64,000 nt of DNA from Virgibacillus sp. NKC19-16 (GCF_021560035.1 NZ_CP074373.1:48001-112000), one strand, 5' to 3'; positions 20,580 through 30,368 are shown, counted from the stretch's first letter. Numbers and translations: made by a program. Notes: a model not told the origin generated them from the sequence alone.

Positions 20580-21431
20580 ATGGTTCTTTTTGAAAAAGCG
20601 CCGGCAAAAATTAACTTATCGCTCGATGTGCTAAGTAGGCGGAATGATGGTTATCATGATGTGGAAATGATAATGACCACGATTGACTTAAGCGATCGCA
20701 TTACATTGCACTCCATCAACCGGGATCGAATCGAGATTTCGCTTGAGAGTAGGTTTGTACCAAGTGATGAGCGCAATTTGGCGTATAAAGCTGCAGATGC
20801 CTTTAAAAAGAAGTACGGAATAAAAACAGGTGTGCATATCCATATAGAAAAAAGCATTCCCGTATCAGCTGGTCTCGGTGGTGGCAGTACGGATGCTGCA
20901 GCTGTGTTGCGTGGAATGAATCGGCTGTGGAAGTTGGACATCCCTCTAAATGAGTTAGCGGCGATTGGGGCTAAAATTGGCTCTGATGTACCTTTCTGTG
21001 TATATGGAAATACGGCAATCGCAAAAGGCCGAGGAGAAATAATCGAGCCTCTATCGGCTCCTCCATCTTGTTGGGTGGTACTGGCAAAACCGGATATTGG
21101 TGTTTCAACACGAACGATTTTTCAGCGTGTGAATGTAGAAGAACTTACACACCCCAACACTAATGCTGTTATGGATGCACTTAGACAAAAGAATTTTCAT
21201 AAGATGTGTGCCCATATCGGGAACGCATTAGAAGGTATTACATTAACGGTATATCCTGAAGTACAGCGTATTAAAGATCGAATGGAACAGGCAGGAGCCT
21301 CAGGAGTGCTTATGAGTGGAAGTGGCCCAACAGTATACAGCTTGGTTGAGCATCAGAGTAAAGCGCAGCGGATTTATAATGGCATGCGTGGTTTTTGTGA
21401 GGAAGTATATTTAGTGCGTCTATTAGGATAA
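20580..21431 (+). CDS. ispE: 4-diphosphocytidyl-2-C-methyl-D-erythritol kinase
   Basis: GHMP kinase of the MEP isoprenoid pathway, phosphorylating the 2-OH of CDP-methylerythritol. Starting at ATG 20580 (GTAGGTGA upstream) gives 283 residues. Motif 1 [11 protein letters not shown] (K10 included), the ATP-binding [15 protein letters not shown] (94-108), and the C-terminal [14 protein letters not shown] are clear. Two in-frame GTGs lie upstream (20571, 20577). Its B. subtilis neighbours sspF and purR are kept; an IS now separates it from sspF. Confidence 0.95.
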   Translation: MVLFEKAPAKINLSLDVLSRRNDGYHDVEMIMTTIDLSDRITLHSINRDRIEISLESRFVPSDERNLAYKAADAFKKKYGIKTGVHIHIEKSIPVSAGLGGGSTDAAAVLRGMNRLWKLDIPLNELAAIGAKIGSDVPFCVYGNTAIAKGRGEIIEPLSAPPSCWVVLAKPDIGVSTRTIFQRVNVEELTHPNTNAVMDALRQKNFHKMCAHIGNALEGITLTVYPEVQRIKDRMEQAGASGVLMSGSGPTVYSLVEHQSKAQRIYNGMRGFCEEVYLVRLLG

Positions 21432-21495
21432 GCATTGCCAAAACACGTATAAAAATGGTATATTTAATGGTAATATTCGGTTTTGAGGTGTGGAA

Positions 21496-22311
21496 ATGAA
21501 AAGAAGCAATCGTTTAGTTTCAATGACTAACTTTTTTCTGGAAAATCCAAGAGAACATAGGCAGCTTCCTTATTTTGCTGAAGTATATGAATCATCCAAG
21601 TCATCGCTTAGTGAAGATCTGGATATTATCGATGATGTTTTCCAACGTGAAGAGCTCGGGTTTCTGGAAAGAACGTCCGGCGCGTCTGGTGGTGTTCAGT
21701 ATATCCCTGAATTTTCACGTGACAAAAGTATCCAATTCATTCAAGAACTTCGCCGTAAACTGGAGGATCCATCACGAATACTTCCTGGCGGTTATCTATA
21801 CATGAGCGATATACTGGGTGATCCGGGCCAAACGAGAGAAATCGGTCGTGTATTTGCATCCGCATTCGCACGTCAGGATATTGATGTCATTGTTACAGTT
21901 GCTACCAAAGGGATACCCTTAGCATATGCTGTAGCATCCTTTCTTGATGTCCCTGTTGTCATTGTGCGCAGAGATCCTAAAGTCACGGAAGGATCGTCTG
22001 TAAGTATTAATTATGTCTCCGGATCATCTCGTAAGATACAAACCATGGTACTTCCTAAACGAAGCTTGCAGGAAGGCTCTAATGTTTGTATTATTGATGA
22101 TTTCATGAAAGCCGGTGGCACAATTACAGGGATGATCAATTTACTAGAAGAGTTCGAAGCAAATGTGAAAGCAATTGGTGTACTGGCTGAGGCGGATGAT
22201 GATGAAGAGGATCGTGTTGTCGAGGAATATACATCGTTAGTCAAAATAACCAATGTTGACATGAAAAGGAAATATATTGAAGTCCATCCAGGAAATTTTA
22301 TTGGCAAATAA
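21496..22311 (+). CDS. purR: Purine operon repressor PurR
   Basis: Gram-positive PurR: an N-terminal winged helix (RSNRLVSMTNFFLENP and ESSKSSLSEDLDII) plus a phosphoribosyltransferase-like domain that binds PRPP as inducer. The PRPP loop DDFMKAGGT is at 201-209 and VATKGIPLAYA and EGSSVSINYVSGS are conserved. ATG 21496 follows GAGGTG; 271 residues, shorter at the C-terminus than the B. subtilis protein. A strong terminator follows at once and yabJ (ridA), its usual partner, is missing. Confidence 0.95.
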   Translation: MKRSNRLVSMTNFFLENPREHRQLPYFAEVYESSKSSLSEDLDIIDDVFQREELGFLERTSGASGGVQYIPEFSRDKSIQFIQELRRKLEDPSRILPGGYLYMSDILGDPGQTREIGRVFASAFARQDIDVIVTVATKGIPLAYAVASFLDVPVVIVRRDPKVTEGSSVSINYVSGSSRKIQTMVLPKRSLQEGSNVCIIDDFMKAGGTITGMINLLEEFEANVKAIGVLAEADDDEEDRVVEEYTSLVKITNVDMKRKYIEVHPGNFIGK

Positions 22312-22318
22312 GGAAGCA

Positions 22319-22368
22319 AAAACGAAAGATACCACGGTGTTGTTCACTGTGGTATCTTTCGTTTTATC
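22319..22368 (+). terminator. Intrinsic terminator after purR
   Basis: AAAACGAAAGATACCAC (22319-22335) pairs perfectly with the sequence at 22349-22365, which ends in TTTT. Bidirectional in form. Confidence 0.92.
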
Positions 22369-22662
22369 CTTTTCGGCAAGAAGACTCCATCTGGTTTCGG
22401 GCGCCAGCCCAACAATTCAGGTGAAGATGAATTGCCGTCAGCCAATAGGCTGAACACGTTTCTTGTATTTTCTTACTTTTTGGCGAACAAAAATTCGCAT
22501 AACCCTTTGTCCAATGATATAATAGTCATAGATAAGAAGTGTATTATTATGATAAAGAAATTAGACAACAGGTGTTACGCCTATCAAAACAATCCGTACA
22601 TACATGGAGTCTCAAGGAATGAAATAATCCTATTTGACTCGTTGAGAAAGGCGGTGAACACA

Positions 22663-24006
22663 ATGGCTAGAAAGAAATCCGTTAAAGTATTGCGTAAACA
22701 AAAGAAAACCGAAAACATTCAACGTTTCACTCAGAAACAAAATATTGGACGTAGTACTCTTATGGCTAAAGAATTTCGTCTGCTTCAACGTATGTCGCAT
22801 AGTTCAAAGGCTTTGCGTAATGTTGGCTTGTATGCGGTTAAACAAAACTATTTGAACAATGATAAGATGGCGACCATAAAAGAAGTTGACGCTGCAATGC
22901 GTGCTGATGTTAACTATTGGGGCGTTCAATCAAACTCCGTTCAAGCCATTCGCAGAACGTTGTATGCGGAAGTGAAGAGCTTTTTTGAAGCGCTGAAAAA
23001 GTGGAAGGAAAACCCGGAGAAATTCACTGGTCGTCCCAAATTTCCGAAATATTCTTACTCTACGGAGAAACGTATCATTGAGATCTACCAAGTTCCAAAG
23101 GTTGATCAAGACGGATACTGGGCTATTCCGATGAATGTGGCAATTCGAAAACGTTTCGGTTCTATTAAAATTCGTATGCCTAAAAATTTGTTGAACAAGA
23201 AAATTTCATATATTGAAATCGTACCGAAGCAAAAAGGTCGGTTCTTTGAGGTGCATTACATTTATGAAATGCAAGTTCCTCAGATGAAGAAACAACCAAC
23301 GACAACTATTAACGCTTTGAGTTGCGATTTAGGCGTAGACATAATGATGAGTTGTGCAACAAACCATGGTGATACGTTCCTGATTGATGGCAAAAGGCTA
23401 AAGTCCATCAACCAATATTTCAACAAAACGATAAGCAATCTGCAACAGAAAAACATTGAAAACGGTATTTCCAAACGTATTGTAACGAACCGTATCGCGA
23501 CACTTTGGAACAAACGAGAAAATCAGATCAATGGTTATATCTCACAGGCTGTAGGATTGCTATTCAAAAAGGTAAGCGCATTCAACATTGATACGATTGT
23601 TGTTGGCTACAACGCTGGTTGGAAGCAAGCGCCCCCTATAGGGAAAAAGAACAATCAGAAATTTGTTCAGATTCCATTCCATAAGCTGATTACTGCAATC
23701 GAAAACAGATGTTTGAAAGCGGGTATTCGTTTTGTGAAGCAAGAAGAAAGCTATACATCGAAAGCTAGTTTCCTAGACAAAGATACAATTCCTGTTTGGT
23801 CGAAAAATGATCAATCAAGCTACACATTCCGTGGTAAACGTATCAATCGTGGTCTATATCGAAGTGAAACAGGACAATGTATCCATGCTGATATTAACGG
23901 GGCCTTGAACATATTGCGTAAATCAGAAATTGTTGAGTTAGACGCAGATCTTAAAATCAAAACGCCAATCAAAATGGAAGTACAAAAACGTAAAGCTGTT
24001 GCTTAG
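22663..24006 (+). CDS. tnpB: TnpB, RNA-guided nuclease of IS200/IS605-type transposons (variant site)
   Basis: I start at ATG 22663 behind GAAAGGCGGTGA, giving 447 residues with a basic N-terminus; the frame is open upstream to 22432, but that part is leader-like. RuvC-I aspartate D222 lies in CDLGV and RuvC-III D410 in IHADINGALN. At the usual RuvC-II glutamate the sequence reads VVGYNAGW (G315), and the nearest candidates are E361/E362 in EESYTSKASFLD. The CxxC zinc ribbon between RuvC-II and -III is absent. TnpB nucleases cut DNA guided by an RNA from the element's right end, favouring retention of the element. The variant layout is known for a branch of the family, so activity is plausible but untested. 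Confidence 0.9.
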   Translation: MARKKSVKVLRKQKKTENIQRFTQKQNIGRSTLMAKEFRLLQRMSHSSKALRNVGLYAVKQNYLNNDKMATIKEVDAAMRADVNYWGVQSNSVQAIRRTLYAEVKSFFEALKKWKENPEKFTGRPKFPKYSYSTEKRIIEIYQVPKVDQDGYWAIPMNVAIRKRFGSIKIRMPKNLLNKKISYIEIVPKQKGRFFEVHYIYEMQVPQMKKQPTTTINALSCDLGVDIMMSCATNHGDTFLIDGKRLKSINQYFNKTISNLQQKNIENGISKRIVTNRIATLWNKRENQINGYISQAVGLLFKKVSAFNIDTIVVGYNAGWKQAPPIGKKNNQKFVQIPFHKLITAIENRCLKAGIRFVKQEESYTSKASFLDKDTIPVWSKNDQSSYTFRGKRINRGLYRSETGQCIHADINGALNILRKSEIVELDADLKIKTPIKMEVQKRKAVA

Positions 24007-24318
24007 CGCATAGCTTAGTGGGTGCGTCAACCATCCATGTGTACTCGACTTGTCGGGGCTTGTAGCACACGCCAGAGCAATCTGAGTGGTGGCTTCTTCC
24101 TAAAGGATGAACTGCTCTTTTTCGAAAAGGGTGGTGCAAGTGGGAAAACGATCGTTTGTCGTCAGTACCAACCAAAAACAGTGTTTGGGGAGTGCTTAAG
24201 AGGTGCTTGCTATTCAGAGCGTCAAACCGTCTAAGGGATTTAGCGAGGAGACCTGAGTAGCTAACCCAAGCCCCCACTGAAATGGGGATCGTAAGGTTCT
24301 CAGTGGGGGTACGTTGAC
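24007..24318 (+). ncRNA. Candidate omega RNA (reRNA) scaffold of the tnpB element
   Basis: About 310 bases between the tnpB stop and the right-end hairpin, GC-richer than the flanks and without a credible gene. It can form several stems, ending with CCCCCACTGA/TCAGTGGGGG. In characterised elements the guide RNA overlaps the 3' end of tnpB and runs to the right end, with about 16 bases of flanking DNA as guide. By that rule the guide would begin near 24319. Position and structure fit; there is no direct evidence. Confidence 0.5.
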
Positions 24319-24475
24319 GTAAGGAGTTATACATGGTAAATCGCCTTTAAAAGTGACGGAAAAGAATATCTGACTCTCTGGACTTCTTTCTGCTCCCTCC
24401 AGTGCCCATGAATTGTATTACAATGCATTTATTTGGCAATAAATGAAAAGGAGTATCAGGATTGGAGTTATTGCT

Positions 24476-25150
24476 ATGAATCTTATGCATCTGACATTTG
24501 AACTTATTACCGGGTTTTTTCTGCTTTTTCTCATCATCAAATTTGTTGGGAAGAAGATCATTAACCAATTTACCCCCTTTACTTTTATAGCAGCGATTGT
24601 ATTGAGTGAACTATTGGGCAACGCTTTATATGATGAAAAAGTCGGTGTTTTCTATGTTATATATTCCATCGTATTATGGAGCATAATGCTGTTCATTGTT
24701 GAATACCTTAGCCAAAAATTTCTAACCATCCGCGGTATTTCGGAAGGGAAACCGACCGCACTAATTAAAAATGGAATTGTTGACAGGGAAGCGTTAAAGA
24801 AAAACCGGATGAATATTAATCAATTGCAAAGCTTGCTTCGGCAAAGTGAAACTTTTTCCATTCGCGAGGTAGCTTTTTGTTATTTAGAGGTAAATGGTTC
24901 GATTAGCATTTTAAAAAAGTCCATGTATCAAAAAACAGCACAGGAAGATTTCAATTTACCTAGCAAGGCTGTGCATGTTCCTGTAACGTTAATTCGTGAT
25001 GGGGTAGTATTATGGGATGAGCTCGATGATTTAGGGTCAGATGAATCATGGCTGAGAGACCAGGTTGCTTCACAAGGAATTAGAGATTACAAAAAAGTTT
25101 TTCTAGCAGAATGGCTGGAAGGGGACGGAATATTTGTGCAAACATATTAA
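24476..25150 (+). CDS. YetF/DUF421-family membrane protein
   Basis: A 224-residue protein with two to three N-terminal membrane segments (about 6-24, 34-52, 58-78) and a cytosolic DUF421 domain (RGISEGKPTALIKNGIVDREALKKNRM, then a beta-rich C-domain) as in YetF, YkjA and YdfS. ATG 24476 has TTGGAG 9 bases upstream; a longer reading from ATG 24443 adds 11 residues but lacks a ribosome site. In B. subtilis paralogues are germination-associated or unknown. Not part of the standard purR-spoVG neighbourhood. Confidence 0.85.
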   Translation: MNLMHLTFELITGFFLLFLIIKFVGKKIINQFTPFTFIAAIVLSELLGNALYDEKVGVFYVIYSIVLWSIMLFIVEYLSQKFLTIRGISEGKPTALIKNGIVDREALKKNRMNINQLQSLLRQSETFSIREVAFCYLEVNGSISILKKSMYQKTAQEDFNLPSKAVHVPVTLIRDGVVLWDELDDLGSDESWLRDQVASQGIRDYKKVFLAEWLEGDGIFVQTY

Positions 25151-25219
25151 AAAGCGTTTTCCTATTTTTTCACAAAAACCGTCCTATTATAAAAAATATT
25201 TAATTTTTTCCTTGTTTAG

Positions 25220-25249
25220 GCAGGATTTTATTTTCTTTTGTTGAACTAG
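25220..25249 (+). promoter_or_regulatory. Possible sigma-H promoter of spoVG
   Basis: GCAGGATTT (25220-25228) matches the sigma-H -35 core AGGAWWW, with TTGAACT around 25241-25247 as a weak -10 (consensus GAAT). The B. subtilis spoVG promoter is sigma-H with the same AGGATTT core. The flanks are AT-rich, as expected for AbrB control. Confidence 0.5.
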
Positions 25250-25286
25250 TTAGATAAGTTCAAATGGGAAAAGGTGGTGAAGCATC

Positions 25287-25577
25287 ATGGAAGTAACTGA
25301 CGTAAGATTACGCCGCGTTAACACAGAAGGAAGAATGCGAGCAATTGCATCGATTACGTTGGACGGGGAGTTTGTTGTCCATGATATCCGTGTTATTGAC
25401 GGAAATAATGGATTGTTTGTCGCAATGCCATCCAAGCGTACCCCTGATGGTGAATTCAGGGATATTGCACACCCGATCAATTCAGGGACACGCGCAAAAA
25501 TTCAAGATGCTGTATTAGAAGAATATCGCCATGTAGGGAAGGTTAAAGAGGAATATGAAGAAGCTGGAGCCTCCTGA
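25287..25577 (+). CDS. spoVG: Septation/RNA-binding regulator SpoVG
   Basis: A 96-residue protein nearly identical in its first 80 residues to other SpoVG proteins ([37 protein letters not shown]). It affects septation and cortex formation in sporulation and binds nucleic acid in several Firmicutes. AAAGGTGGTG precedes the ATG. The C-terminal tail is acidic. Confidence 0.97.
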   Translation: MEVTDVRLRRVNTEGRMRAIASITLDGEFVVHDIRVIDGNNGLFVAMPSKRTPDGEFRDIAHPINSGTRAKIQDAVLEEYRHVGKVKEEYEEAGAS

Positions 25578-25591
25578 TAGGCATGAATAAT

Positions 25592-25629
25592 AAGAGGTCT
25601 AATCCATAGTCAGATTAGGCTTCTTTTTT
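25592..25629 (+). terminator. Intrinsic terminator after spoVG
   Basis: AAGAGGTCTAATC (25592-25604) pairs with GATTAGGCTTCTT (25613-25625, one G-T and one mismatch), followed by TTTT. Confidence 0.8.
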
Positions 25630-25652
25630 CCCCATGAATCTTTTCGTAAATA

Positions 25653-26040
25653 TTGTTGCTTTTAAATCGTTGCAGTTGATATAAAGTGCGACGTAAGTGC
25701 CTGTTGCTTTCCGCGGGCACGGCTTCATCCTCCTGATAACTCGGAAGAAAACCACTTCCTGCGGGATCTTCAGACACGTGCTTTTCTGAGCAGGAGTCAA
25801 CGGTCCTCCGCTCCAATTTAACCATCATAAAAGTGCATGGCCATTATGTAATTGAATCAAGTATGTTCTAATGTTCATACCAGCGGAGGAAATACACGGA
25901 GACTCCTGCGGGAGGAAAGGCATCGGTGAGACCCCGAAGTGCGATAGCACGAGGGGGCTCATCAGCCGCCCTAAGGTGCGCGTAGTGTATTTCCGTAGCG
26001 GTATTATGTCGCAGTCTATATCTTTTGTCAAAAGCAACAA
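25653..26040. repeat. Interspersed intergenic repeat, copy 2
   Basis: 388 bp bounded by an 11-bp inverted repeat TTGTTGCTTTT (25653-25663) and AAAAGCAACAA (26030-26040), with an inner pair GATATAAAGTGCGAC / GTCGCAGTCTATATC (12 of 15). The core has GGAGACTCCTGCGGGA and CCGAAGTGCGATAGCACGAG, and it is an inverted relative of 12595-12938. No gene is seen. It separates spoVG from glmU. Confidence 0.82.
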
Positions 26041-26193
26041 ATGTTTTCGGTGGGACGAACCTTGGGTGCAGTCCCAATCTTGTAGAAAACAACCTTCCCC
26101 ATAAAAAGTGCCCACCAAGCTAGTTTCTATTGAAATTATGAGCTTTTTGCGATATATTCATAATGGAGAAAAAAGAAATATGGAGGTTTCTTT

Positions 26194-27573
26194 ATGACGA
26201 AACGGTATGCTGTCATTCTTGCAGCAGGGCAAGGAACCAGAATGAAGTCGAAGCTTTATAAGGTTCTTCATCCGGTGCTGGGACGCCCGATGGTGCAGCA
26301 TGTAATTGATCAGATAAAAGCGGTACAACTCGATAAAACGGTTACAATTGTCTCACGTGGTGCGGATAAAGTAATCGAACATATAGGAAACGACAGTGCG
26401 TTCGTGACTCAGGAAGAGCAACTTGGGACAGGACATGCTGTGATGCAGGCAGAAGAATTACTAAAAGATGAAAAAGGCACAACAATGGTGGTCTGTGGAG
26501 ATACACCACTGATTACCAGTGAAACATATCAGGCTCTCTTTGATCATCATGAGAAAGAAGGCGCAAGCGCTACCATTTTAACAACAAAAACCAAGGAGCC
26601 AGCAGGATACGGGAGAGTCATTCGAAATGAAGCGGATGAGGTAGAGCGTATTGTGGAACATAAAGATGCGGACGCGAACGAACGACTTGTAGAGGAGATT
26701 AATACAGGTACATATTGTTTTGATAATCAGGCTCTTTTTGCAGCTTTGAAGGAAATATCCAATGATAATGTCCAAGGTGAATATTATCTACCTGACGTGA
26801 TCGAAGTTTTGCGTGATAAAAAAGAGAAGGTATCTGCTTTTATAACACCAGATTTTGAGGAAACATTAGGAATTAATGACCGCATGGCATTGGCCCAGGC
26901 TGAAAAAATAATGAAAAGGCGAATTAATGAGAAGCATTTGCGTAATGGTGTAGCGATCATTGATCCAGATCATACATATATCCATCCGGATGTTGAGATC
27001 AAACAGGACGCCGTGATCCACCCTGGGACGATTATAACAGGTGCCACTACCATTGACTCAGATGCTGAGATTGGCCCACATAGTGAGATCGACAACTGTT
27101 ATATTGGTTCGTGTTCCGTTGTTAAGCAGAGTGTTGCAACGAATAGTAAAATCGGCAAACGTGTTAAAATAGGACCGTATGCGCATATTCGACCGGAATC
27201 TGCAATCGGCGATGAAGCGAAAGTCGGTAACTTCGTTGAAATTAAAAAGACGACAATAGGGACTGCTAGCAAGGTTTCCCATTTAAGTTATATGGGTGAT
27301 GCACAAGTTGGAAGCAATGTGAATGTCGGATGTGGTACAATAACAGTGAACTATGATGGAAAAAATAAATATTTAACCACCATTGAAGATGATTCATTTA
27401 TTGGTTGCAATTCCAACCTAATTGCACCTGTAACCATCGGAGCCGATTCCTATGTTGCTGCAGGATCAACGATTACGAAGGATGTCCCTGCAGAGTCACT
27501 GTCCGTTGCCCGAGCAAGACAGACAAATAAAGAAGGCTATGCTACAAGACTTAAAAATAGACAAAACGATTAA
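26194..27573 (+). CDS. glmU: Bifunctional GlcNAc-1-P uridyltransferase / GlcN-1-P acetyltransferase
   Basis: Makes UDP-GlcNAc for peptidoglycan. The 459 residues comprise the pyrophosphorylase domain ([11 protein letters not shown] at 9-19, [22 protein letters not shown]) to about 230 and a left-handed beta-helix of hexapeptides to the end with the acetyl-CoA site ([22 protein letters not shown]). TATGGAGG precedes the ATG. 15 bases separate it from prs, so they form an operon. Confidence 0.97.
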   Translation: MTKRYAVILAAGQGTRMKSKLYKVLHPVLGRPMVQHVIDQIKAVQLDKTVTIVSRGADKVIEHIGNDSAFVTQEEQLGTGHAVMQAEELLKDEKGTTMVVCGDTPLITSETYQALFDHHEKEGASATILTTKTKEPAGYGRVIRNEADEVERIVEHKDADANERLVEEINTGTYCFDNQALFAALKEISNDNVQGEYYLPDVIEVLRDKKEKVSAFITPDFEETLGINDRMALAQAEKIMKRRINEKHLRNGVAIIDPDHTYIHPDVEIKQDAVIHPGTIITGATTIDSDAEIGPHSEIDNCYIGSCSVVKQSVATNSKIGKRVKIGPYAHIRPESAIGDEAKVGNFVEIKKTTIGTASKVSHLSYMGDAQVGSNVNVGCGTITVNYDGKNKYLTTIEDDSFIGCNSNLIAPVTIGADSYVAAGSTITKDVPAESLSVARARQTNKEGYATRLKNRQND

Positions 27574-27588
27574 CGGAGGGTTTATCTC

Positions 27589-28542
27589 ATGGCGTCTAGC
27601 TATAAGGATCCATCTTTAAAAGTATTCACATTGAATTCAAACCGCCAGTTAGCAGAGGAAATAGCGGATCATATTGGAACATCACTTGGAGAATGCACAG
27701 TCAAGCATTTCAGTGATGGTGAAATTCAGATTAATATCGAAGAAAGTGTTCGTGGGCATGACGTCTATGTCGTACAATCAACAAGCGCTCCGGTTAATCA
27801 GCACATGATGGAACTGCTGATTATGATCGATGCATTAAAACGAGCATCAGCAAGGTCTATTAATATTGTTATGCCATATTATGGTTATGCAAGGCAAGAT
27901 AGAAAGGCAAGGGCACGTGAACCAATCACCGCTAAGCTAGTAGCAGACTTACTTGAAACTGCTGGGACAGATCGTGTTATAACACTTGATTTACATGCAC
28001 CACAAATACAAGGCTTTTTCGATGTACCAATCGACCATCTCCAGGGTGTTCCCATCCTTGCAGAATACTTTAAGGAGAAAAACCTTGACGATATTATCGT
28101 TGTGTCCCCGGATCATGGCGGGGTGACACGAGCAAGGAAGATGGCAGATCGGCTAAAGGCACCAATAGGTATAATCGATAAACGTCGCCCGCGTCCGAAT
28201 GTTGCTGAGGTTATGAATATTGTGGGTAATATCGAAGGCAAGACAGCAATCTTAATTGATGATATCATAGATACAGCTGGAACCATGACATTAGCAGCGA
28301 ATGCTTTAGTCGAAAACGGTGCTAAAGAGGTATATGCGTGTTCTACACATCCAGTATTGTCTCCCCCGGCAATTGATCGAATTGATAACTCACAACTAAA
28401 AGAATTAATTGTTACAAATTCGATACCAATACCGGAAGAAAAACGCAGTGAAAAAATCACCGAATTGTCTGTTGCACCACTTATCGGAGAAGCAATTATA
28501 CGTGTCCATGAATTGCAATCTGTGAGTATCCTGTTTGATTAA
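27589..28542 (+). CDS. prs: Ribose-phosphate pyrophosphokinase
   Basis: Makes PRPP from ribose-5-P and ATP, the precursor for purines, pyrimidines, His, Trp and NAD and the inducer of PurR. The 317 residues show the flexible loop [17 protein letters not shown], the metal site [12 protein letters not shown], and the PRPP loop DDIIDTAGT (224-232). Strong ACGGAGGG ribosome site. Confidence 0.98.
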   Translation: MASSYKDPSLKVFTLNSNRQLAEEIADHIGTSLGECTVKHFSDGEIQINIEESVRGHDVYVVQSTSAPVNQHMMELLIMIDALKRASARSINIVMPYYGYARQDRKARAREPITAKLVADLLETAGTDRVITLDLHAPQIQGFFDVPIDHLQGVPILAEYFKEKNLDDIIVVSPDHGGVTRARKMADRLKAPIGIIDKRRPRPNVAEVMNIVGNIEGKTAILIDDIIDTAGTMTLAANALVENGAKEVYACSTHPVLSPPAIDRIDNSQLKELIVTNSIPIPEEKRSEKITELSVAPLIGEAIIRVHELQSVSILFD

Positions 28543-28640
28543 AGTTTAGATATTCTGTATAACGGGAAATATAAATATAACGTTTTTATAACAAGCTGAA
28601 AAAATATATAACGCTTAAAAATAGTTGGAGGATGATCAAG

Positions 28641-29270
28641 ATGGCAGTAAAATTACAAGCAACGAAAAGGGACGACCTAACAAAATCTGCAACGAAAGAA
28701 ATTAGGAATAGCGGCAGAGTACCTGCTGTTGTTTATGGTAAGGAAAAAGACTCTAAGTCCATTTTTGTTAATAGCATTGAACTCGTTAAAACCGTTCGCG
28801 ATGAAGGAAGAAACGCTATTATCTCCCTAGATATTGAAAATGATAATGCAGTTGATGTCATGTTGCATGAATATCAAATGGATCCACTTAAAGACGATGT
28901 ATTGCATGCAGATTTCTATATTGTAAACATGGCAGAAGAAATGGATGTTGAAGTAGCCTTACGTCTAGAAGGTGAAGCTCAAGGATCAAAAGATGGTGGA
29001 GTATTACAACAGCCGTTATATGAACTGCAGGTTCGTGCAAAACCAAGAGACATTCCTGAGGAAATTTCCGTAAACATCGAATCACTGGAAGTTGGTGACA
29101 GTATAACCATTGCTGACCTACCAAAAGCGGCAAATTATGAGTTTCTTGAAGATGAAGACACAACAATTGCTACAATACTAACACCAGACACATTGGATGA
29201 CGTAGAAGAATCACCAGATGAAAACGCAGAGCCTGAATTAGTAGATGGTAAGGACGACGAAGAGAAATAA
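28641..29270 (+). CDS. ctc: 50S ribosomal protein L25, general stress protein Ctc
   Basis: 5S rRNA-binding protein of the CTC family. 209 residues from ATG 28641, chosen because GGAGG lies 10 bases upstream; ATG 28632 is too near. The N-terminal L25 domain (to about 95) is followed by the TL5-type C-domain. The last 30 residues are almost all acidic, an extreme tail. In B. subtilis ctc is sigma-B induced; no sigma-B promoter is visible here. Confidence 0.95.
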   Translation: MAVKLQATKRDDLTKSATKEIRNSGRVPAVVYGKEKDSKSIFVNSIELVKTVRDEGRNAIISLDIENDNAVDVMLHEYQMDPLKDDVLHADFYIVNMAEEMDVEVALRLEGEAQGSKDGGVLQQPLYELQVRAKPRDIPEEISVNIESLEVGDSITIADLPKAANYEFLEDEDTTIATILTPDTLDDVEESPDENAEPELVDGKDDEEK

Positions 29271-29296
29271 GGCTTTAATTCATAACAATTAACAAT

Positions 29297-29340
29297 ACAA
29301 GCCCTCCTTTAGAACTTAGGAGGGATTGTTATATTGTTTT
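29297..29340 (+). terminator. Intrinsic terminator after ctc
   Basis: GCCCTCCT (29300-29307) pairs with AGGAGGG (29317-29323), extended by CAA/TTG, followed by a T-rich stretch. Confidence 0.75.
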
Positions 29341-29358
29341 AAAAAAGGAAGAAGTAAT

Positions 29359-29919
29359 ATGAAGTGTATTGTTGGGTTAGGTAATCCAGGGAAAAAATTT
29401 AAAGATACTCGTCATAATGTTGGATTTATGGTCATAGAGGAATTACTAAAGCGGCATCATTGGAAGTTAAATAAGAAGAAGTTTAATGGTAAATACGCCA
29501 TCGAGCCTATTCAAGGTGAAAAGGTTATTCTCCTTGAGCCACAGACATATATGAATCTGTCAGGGCAATCGATCAGGCCCTTAATGGATTATTATCATAT
29601 GGATGTAGAAGATGTCCTTGTTATCTATGATGATCTTGATCTACCTCCAGGCAAAATCCGGTTAAGGCAAAAAGGCGGACATGGCGGTCATAATGGGATC
29701 AGATCAACCATTGATCACTTAGGAACGAAAGAATTTAAACGTCTTCGCATCGGAATCGGCAGACCAACAACGCAAGTTCCTGTCATTGACTATGTCCTGG
29801 GATCTTTTTCAAAAGAACAACAGGAAGATGTAAACAAAAGCATTAAGAATGCAGCAGATGCCTGTGAAAGCTGGCTGGAAAAACCTTTTCTTGAAGTAAT
29901 GAATGAATATAATGCCTAA
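29359..29919 (+). CDS. pth: Peptidyl-tRNA hydrolase (SpoVC)
   Basis: Releases tRNA from dropped-off peptidyl-tRNA; also known as spoVC in Bacillus. 186 residues from ATG 29359 behind GGAAGAAG. Active-site residues are visible: N9 in GLGNPG, catalytic H19 in TRHNVGF, N in YMNLSG, D in YDDLDLPPG, and the [11 protein letters not shown] loop. Confidence 0.97.
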   Translation: MKCIVGLGNPGKKFKDTRHNVGFMVIEELLKRHHWKLNKKKFNGKYAIEPIQGEKVILLEPQTYMNLSGQSIRPLMDYYHMDVEDVLVIYDDLDLPPGKIRLRQKGGHGGHNGIRSTIDHLGTKEFKRLRIGIGRPTTQVPVIDYVLGSFSKEQQEDVNKSIKNAADACESWLEKPFLEVMNEYNA

Positions 29920-29945
29920 AGTCCACATAGTGTGAAGGGCAAGAT

Positions 29946-29974
29946 GTATAAAATATTACTTTTCGGATAAACTT
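29946..29974 (+). promoter_or_regulatory. Sigma-F/G type promoter of fin
   Basis: TGTATA (29945-29950), 17 bases, TAAACTT (29968-29974) preceded by GG at 29965-29966, which matches the sigma-F pattern GGNNANACT. It lies about 90 bases before fin, which is a forespore gene in B. subtilis. Confidence 0.65.
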
Positions 29975-30062
29975 TTAAGGTGTGTTTTCAAAAATTCGTC
30001 GTTAATAATTTGGTGATTTTTTGAACAATTGTAACGTGTGTTTATTCGAGGAGGTTTTTCCC

Positions 30063-30293
30063 ATGGCTATTGTTTATAAATGCAGGCATTGCGGTAATGA
30101 GATCGGAAAGTTAGAAGAAAAAATGGTTGACACATCCCTCTTAGGGTTTGACCAATTATCAACGAAGGACAAAAAAGAAATGATACATTATACGGATAAT
30201 GGAGATGTTCACATTCAAGCAATTTGTGAAAACTGTGAAGAGACGCTGGGACATCATCCACACTATCATGAACTTGATTTTTTCATACAATAA
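30063..30293 (+). CDS. fin: Anti-sigma-F factor Fin
   Basis: A 76-residue zinc-ribbon protein that inhibits sigma-F and helps the switch to sigma-G in the forespore. Zinc ligands C7, C10, C55 and C58 are present, and length equals the B. subtilis protein. ATG 30063 has GAGGAGG upstream. Located between pth and mfd as in B. subtilis. Confidence 0.95.
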   Translation: MAIVYKCRHCGNEIGKLEEKMVDTSLLGFDQLSTKDKKEMIHYTDNGDVHIQAICENCEETLGHHPHYHELDFFIQ

Positions 30294-30307
30294 AATAAGC
30301 AACAAAA

Positions 30308-30336
30308 GCTTTGGTTAAGAAGCCAAGGCATTTTTG
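30308..30336 (+). terminator. Intrinsic terminator after fin
   Basis: GCTTTGG (30308-30314) pairs with CCAAGGC (30323-30329, one T-G), followed by ATTTTT. Confidence 0.7.
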
Positions 30337-30368
30337 CGCTTACGTAAGTACTGCGTGGGGGTTTAACA

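Larger units (their letters stand above)
22370..24320 (+). mobile_element. tnpB-only IS200/IS605-type element (IS1341-like), ends approximate
   Basis: The block holds tnpB, no tnpA, and imperfectly defined ends. A small hairpin TCAGCC/GGCTGA (22438-22453) lies toward the left end. A strong hairpin CCCCCACTGA (24271-24280) with TCAGTGGGGG (24300-24309), followed by TACGTTGAC, resembles the subterminal right-end hairpin of this group. Without tnpA it would need a transposase in trans. It occupies the purR-spoVG interval where yabJ is expected. Boundaries are my estimate. Confidence 0.75.

Noticed and set aside
22432..22662. N-terminal extension of tnpB
   Set aside because: The frame is open by chance; the ribosome site and family length favour the ATG at 22663.
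24022..24334. Protein genes in the tail of the tnpB element (both strands)
   Set aside because: Short frames without ribosome sites in a structured region that is better explained as RNA.
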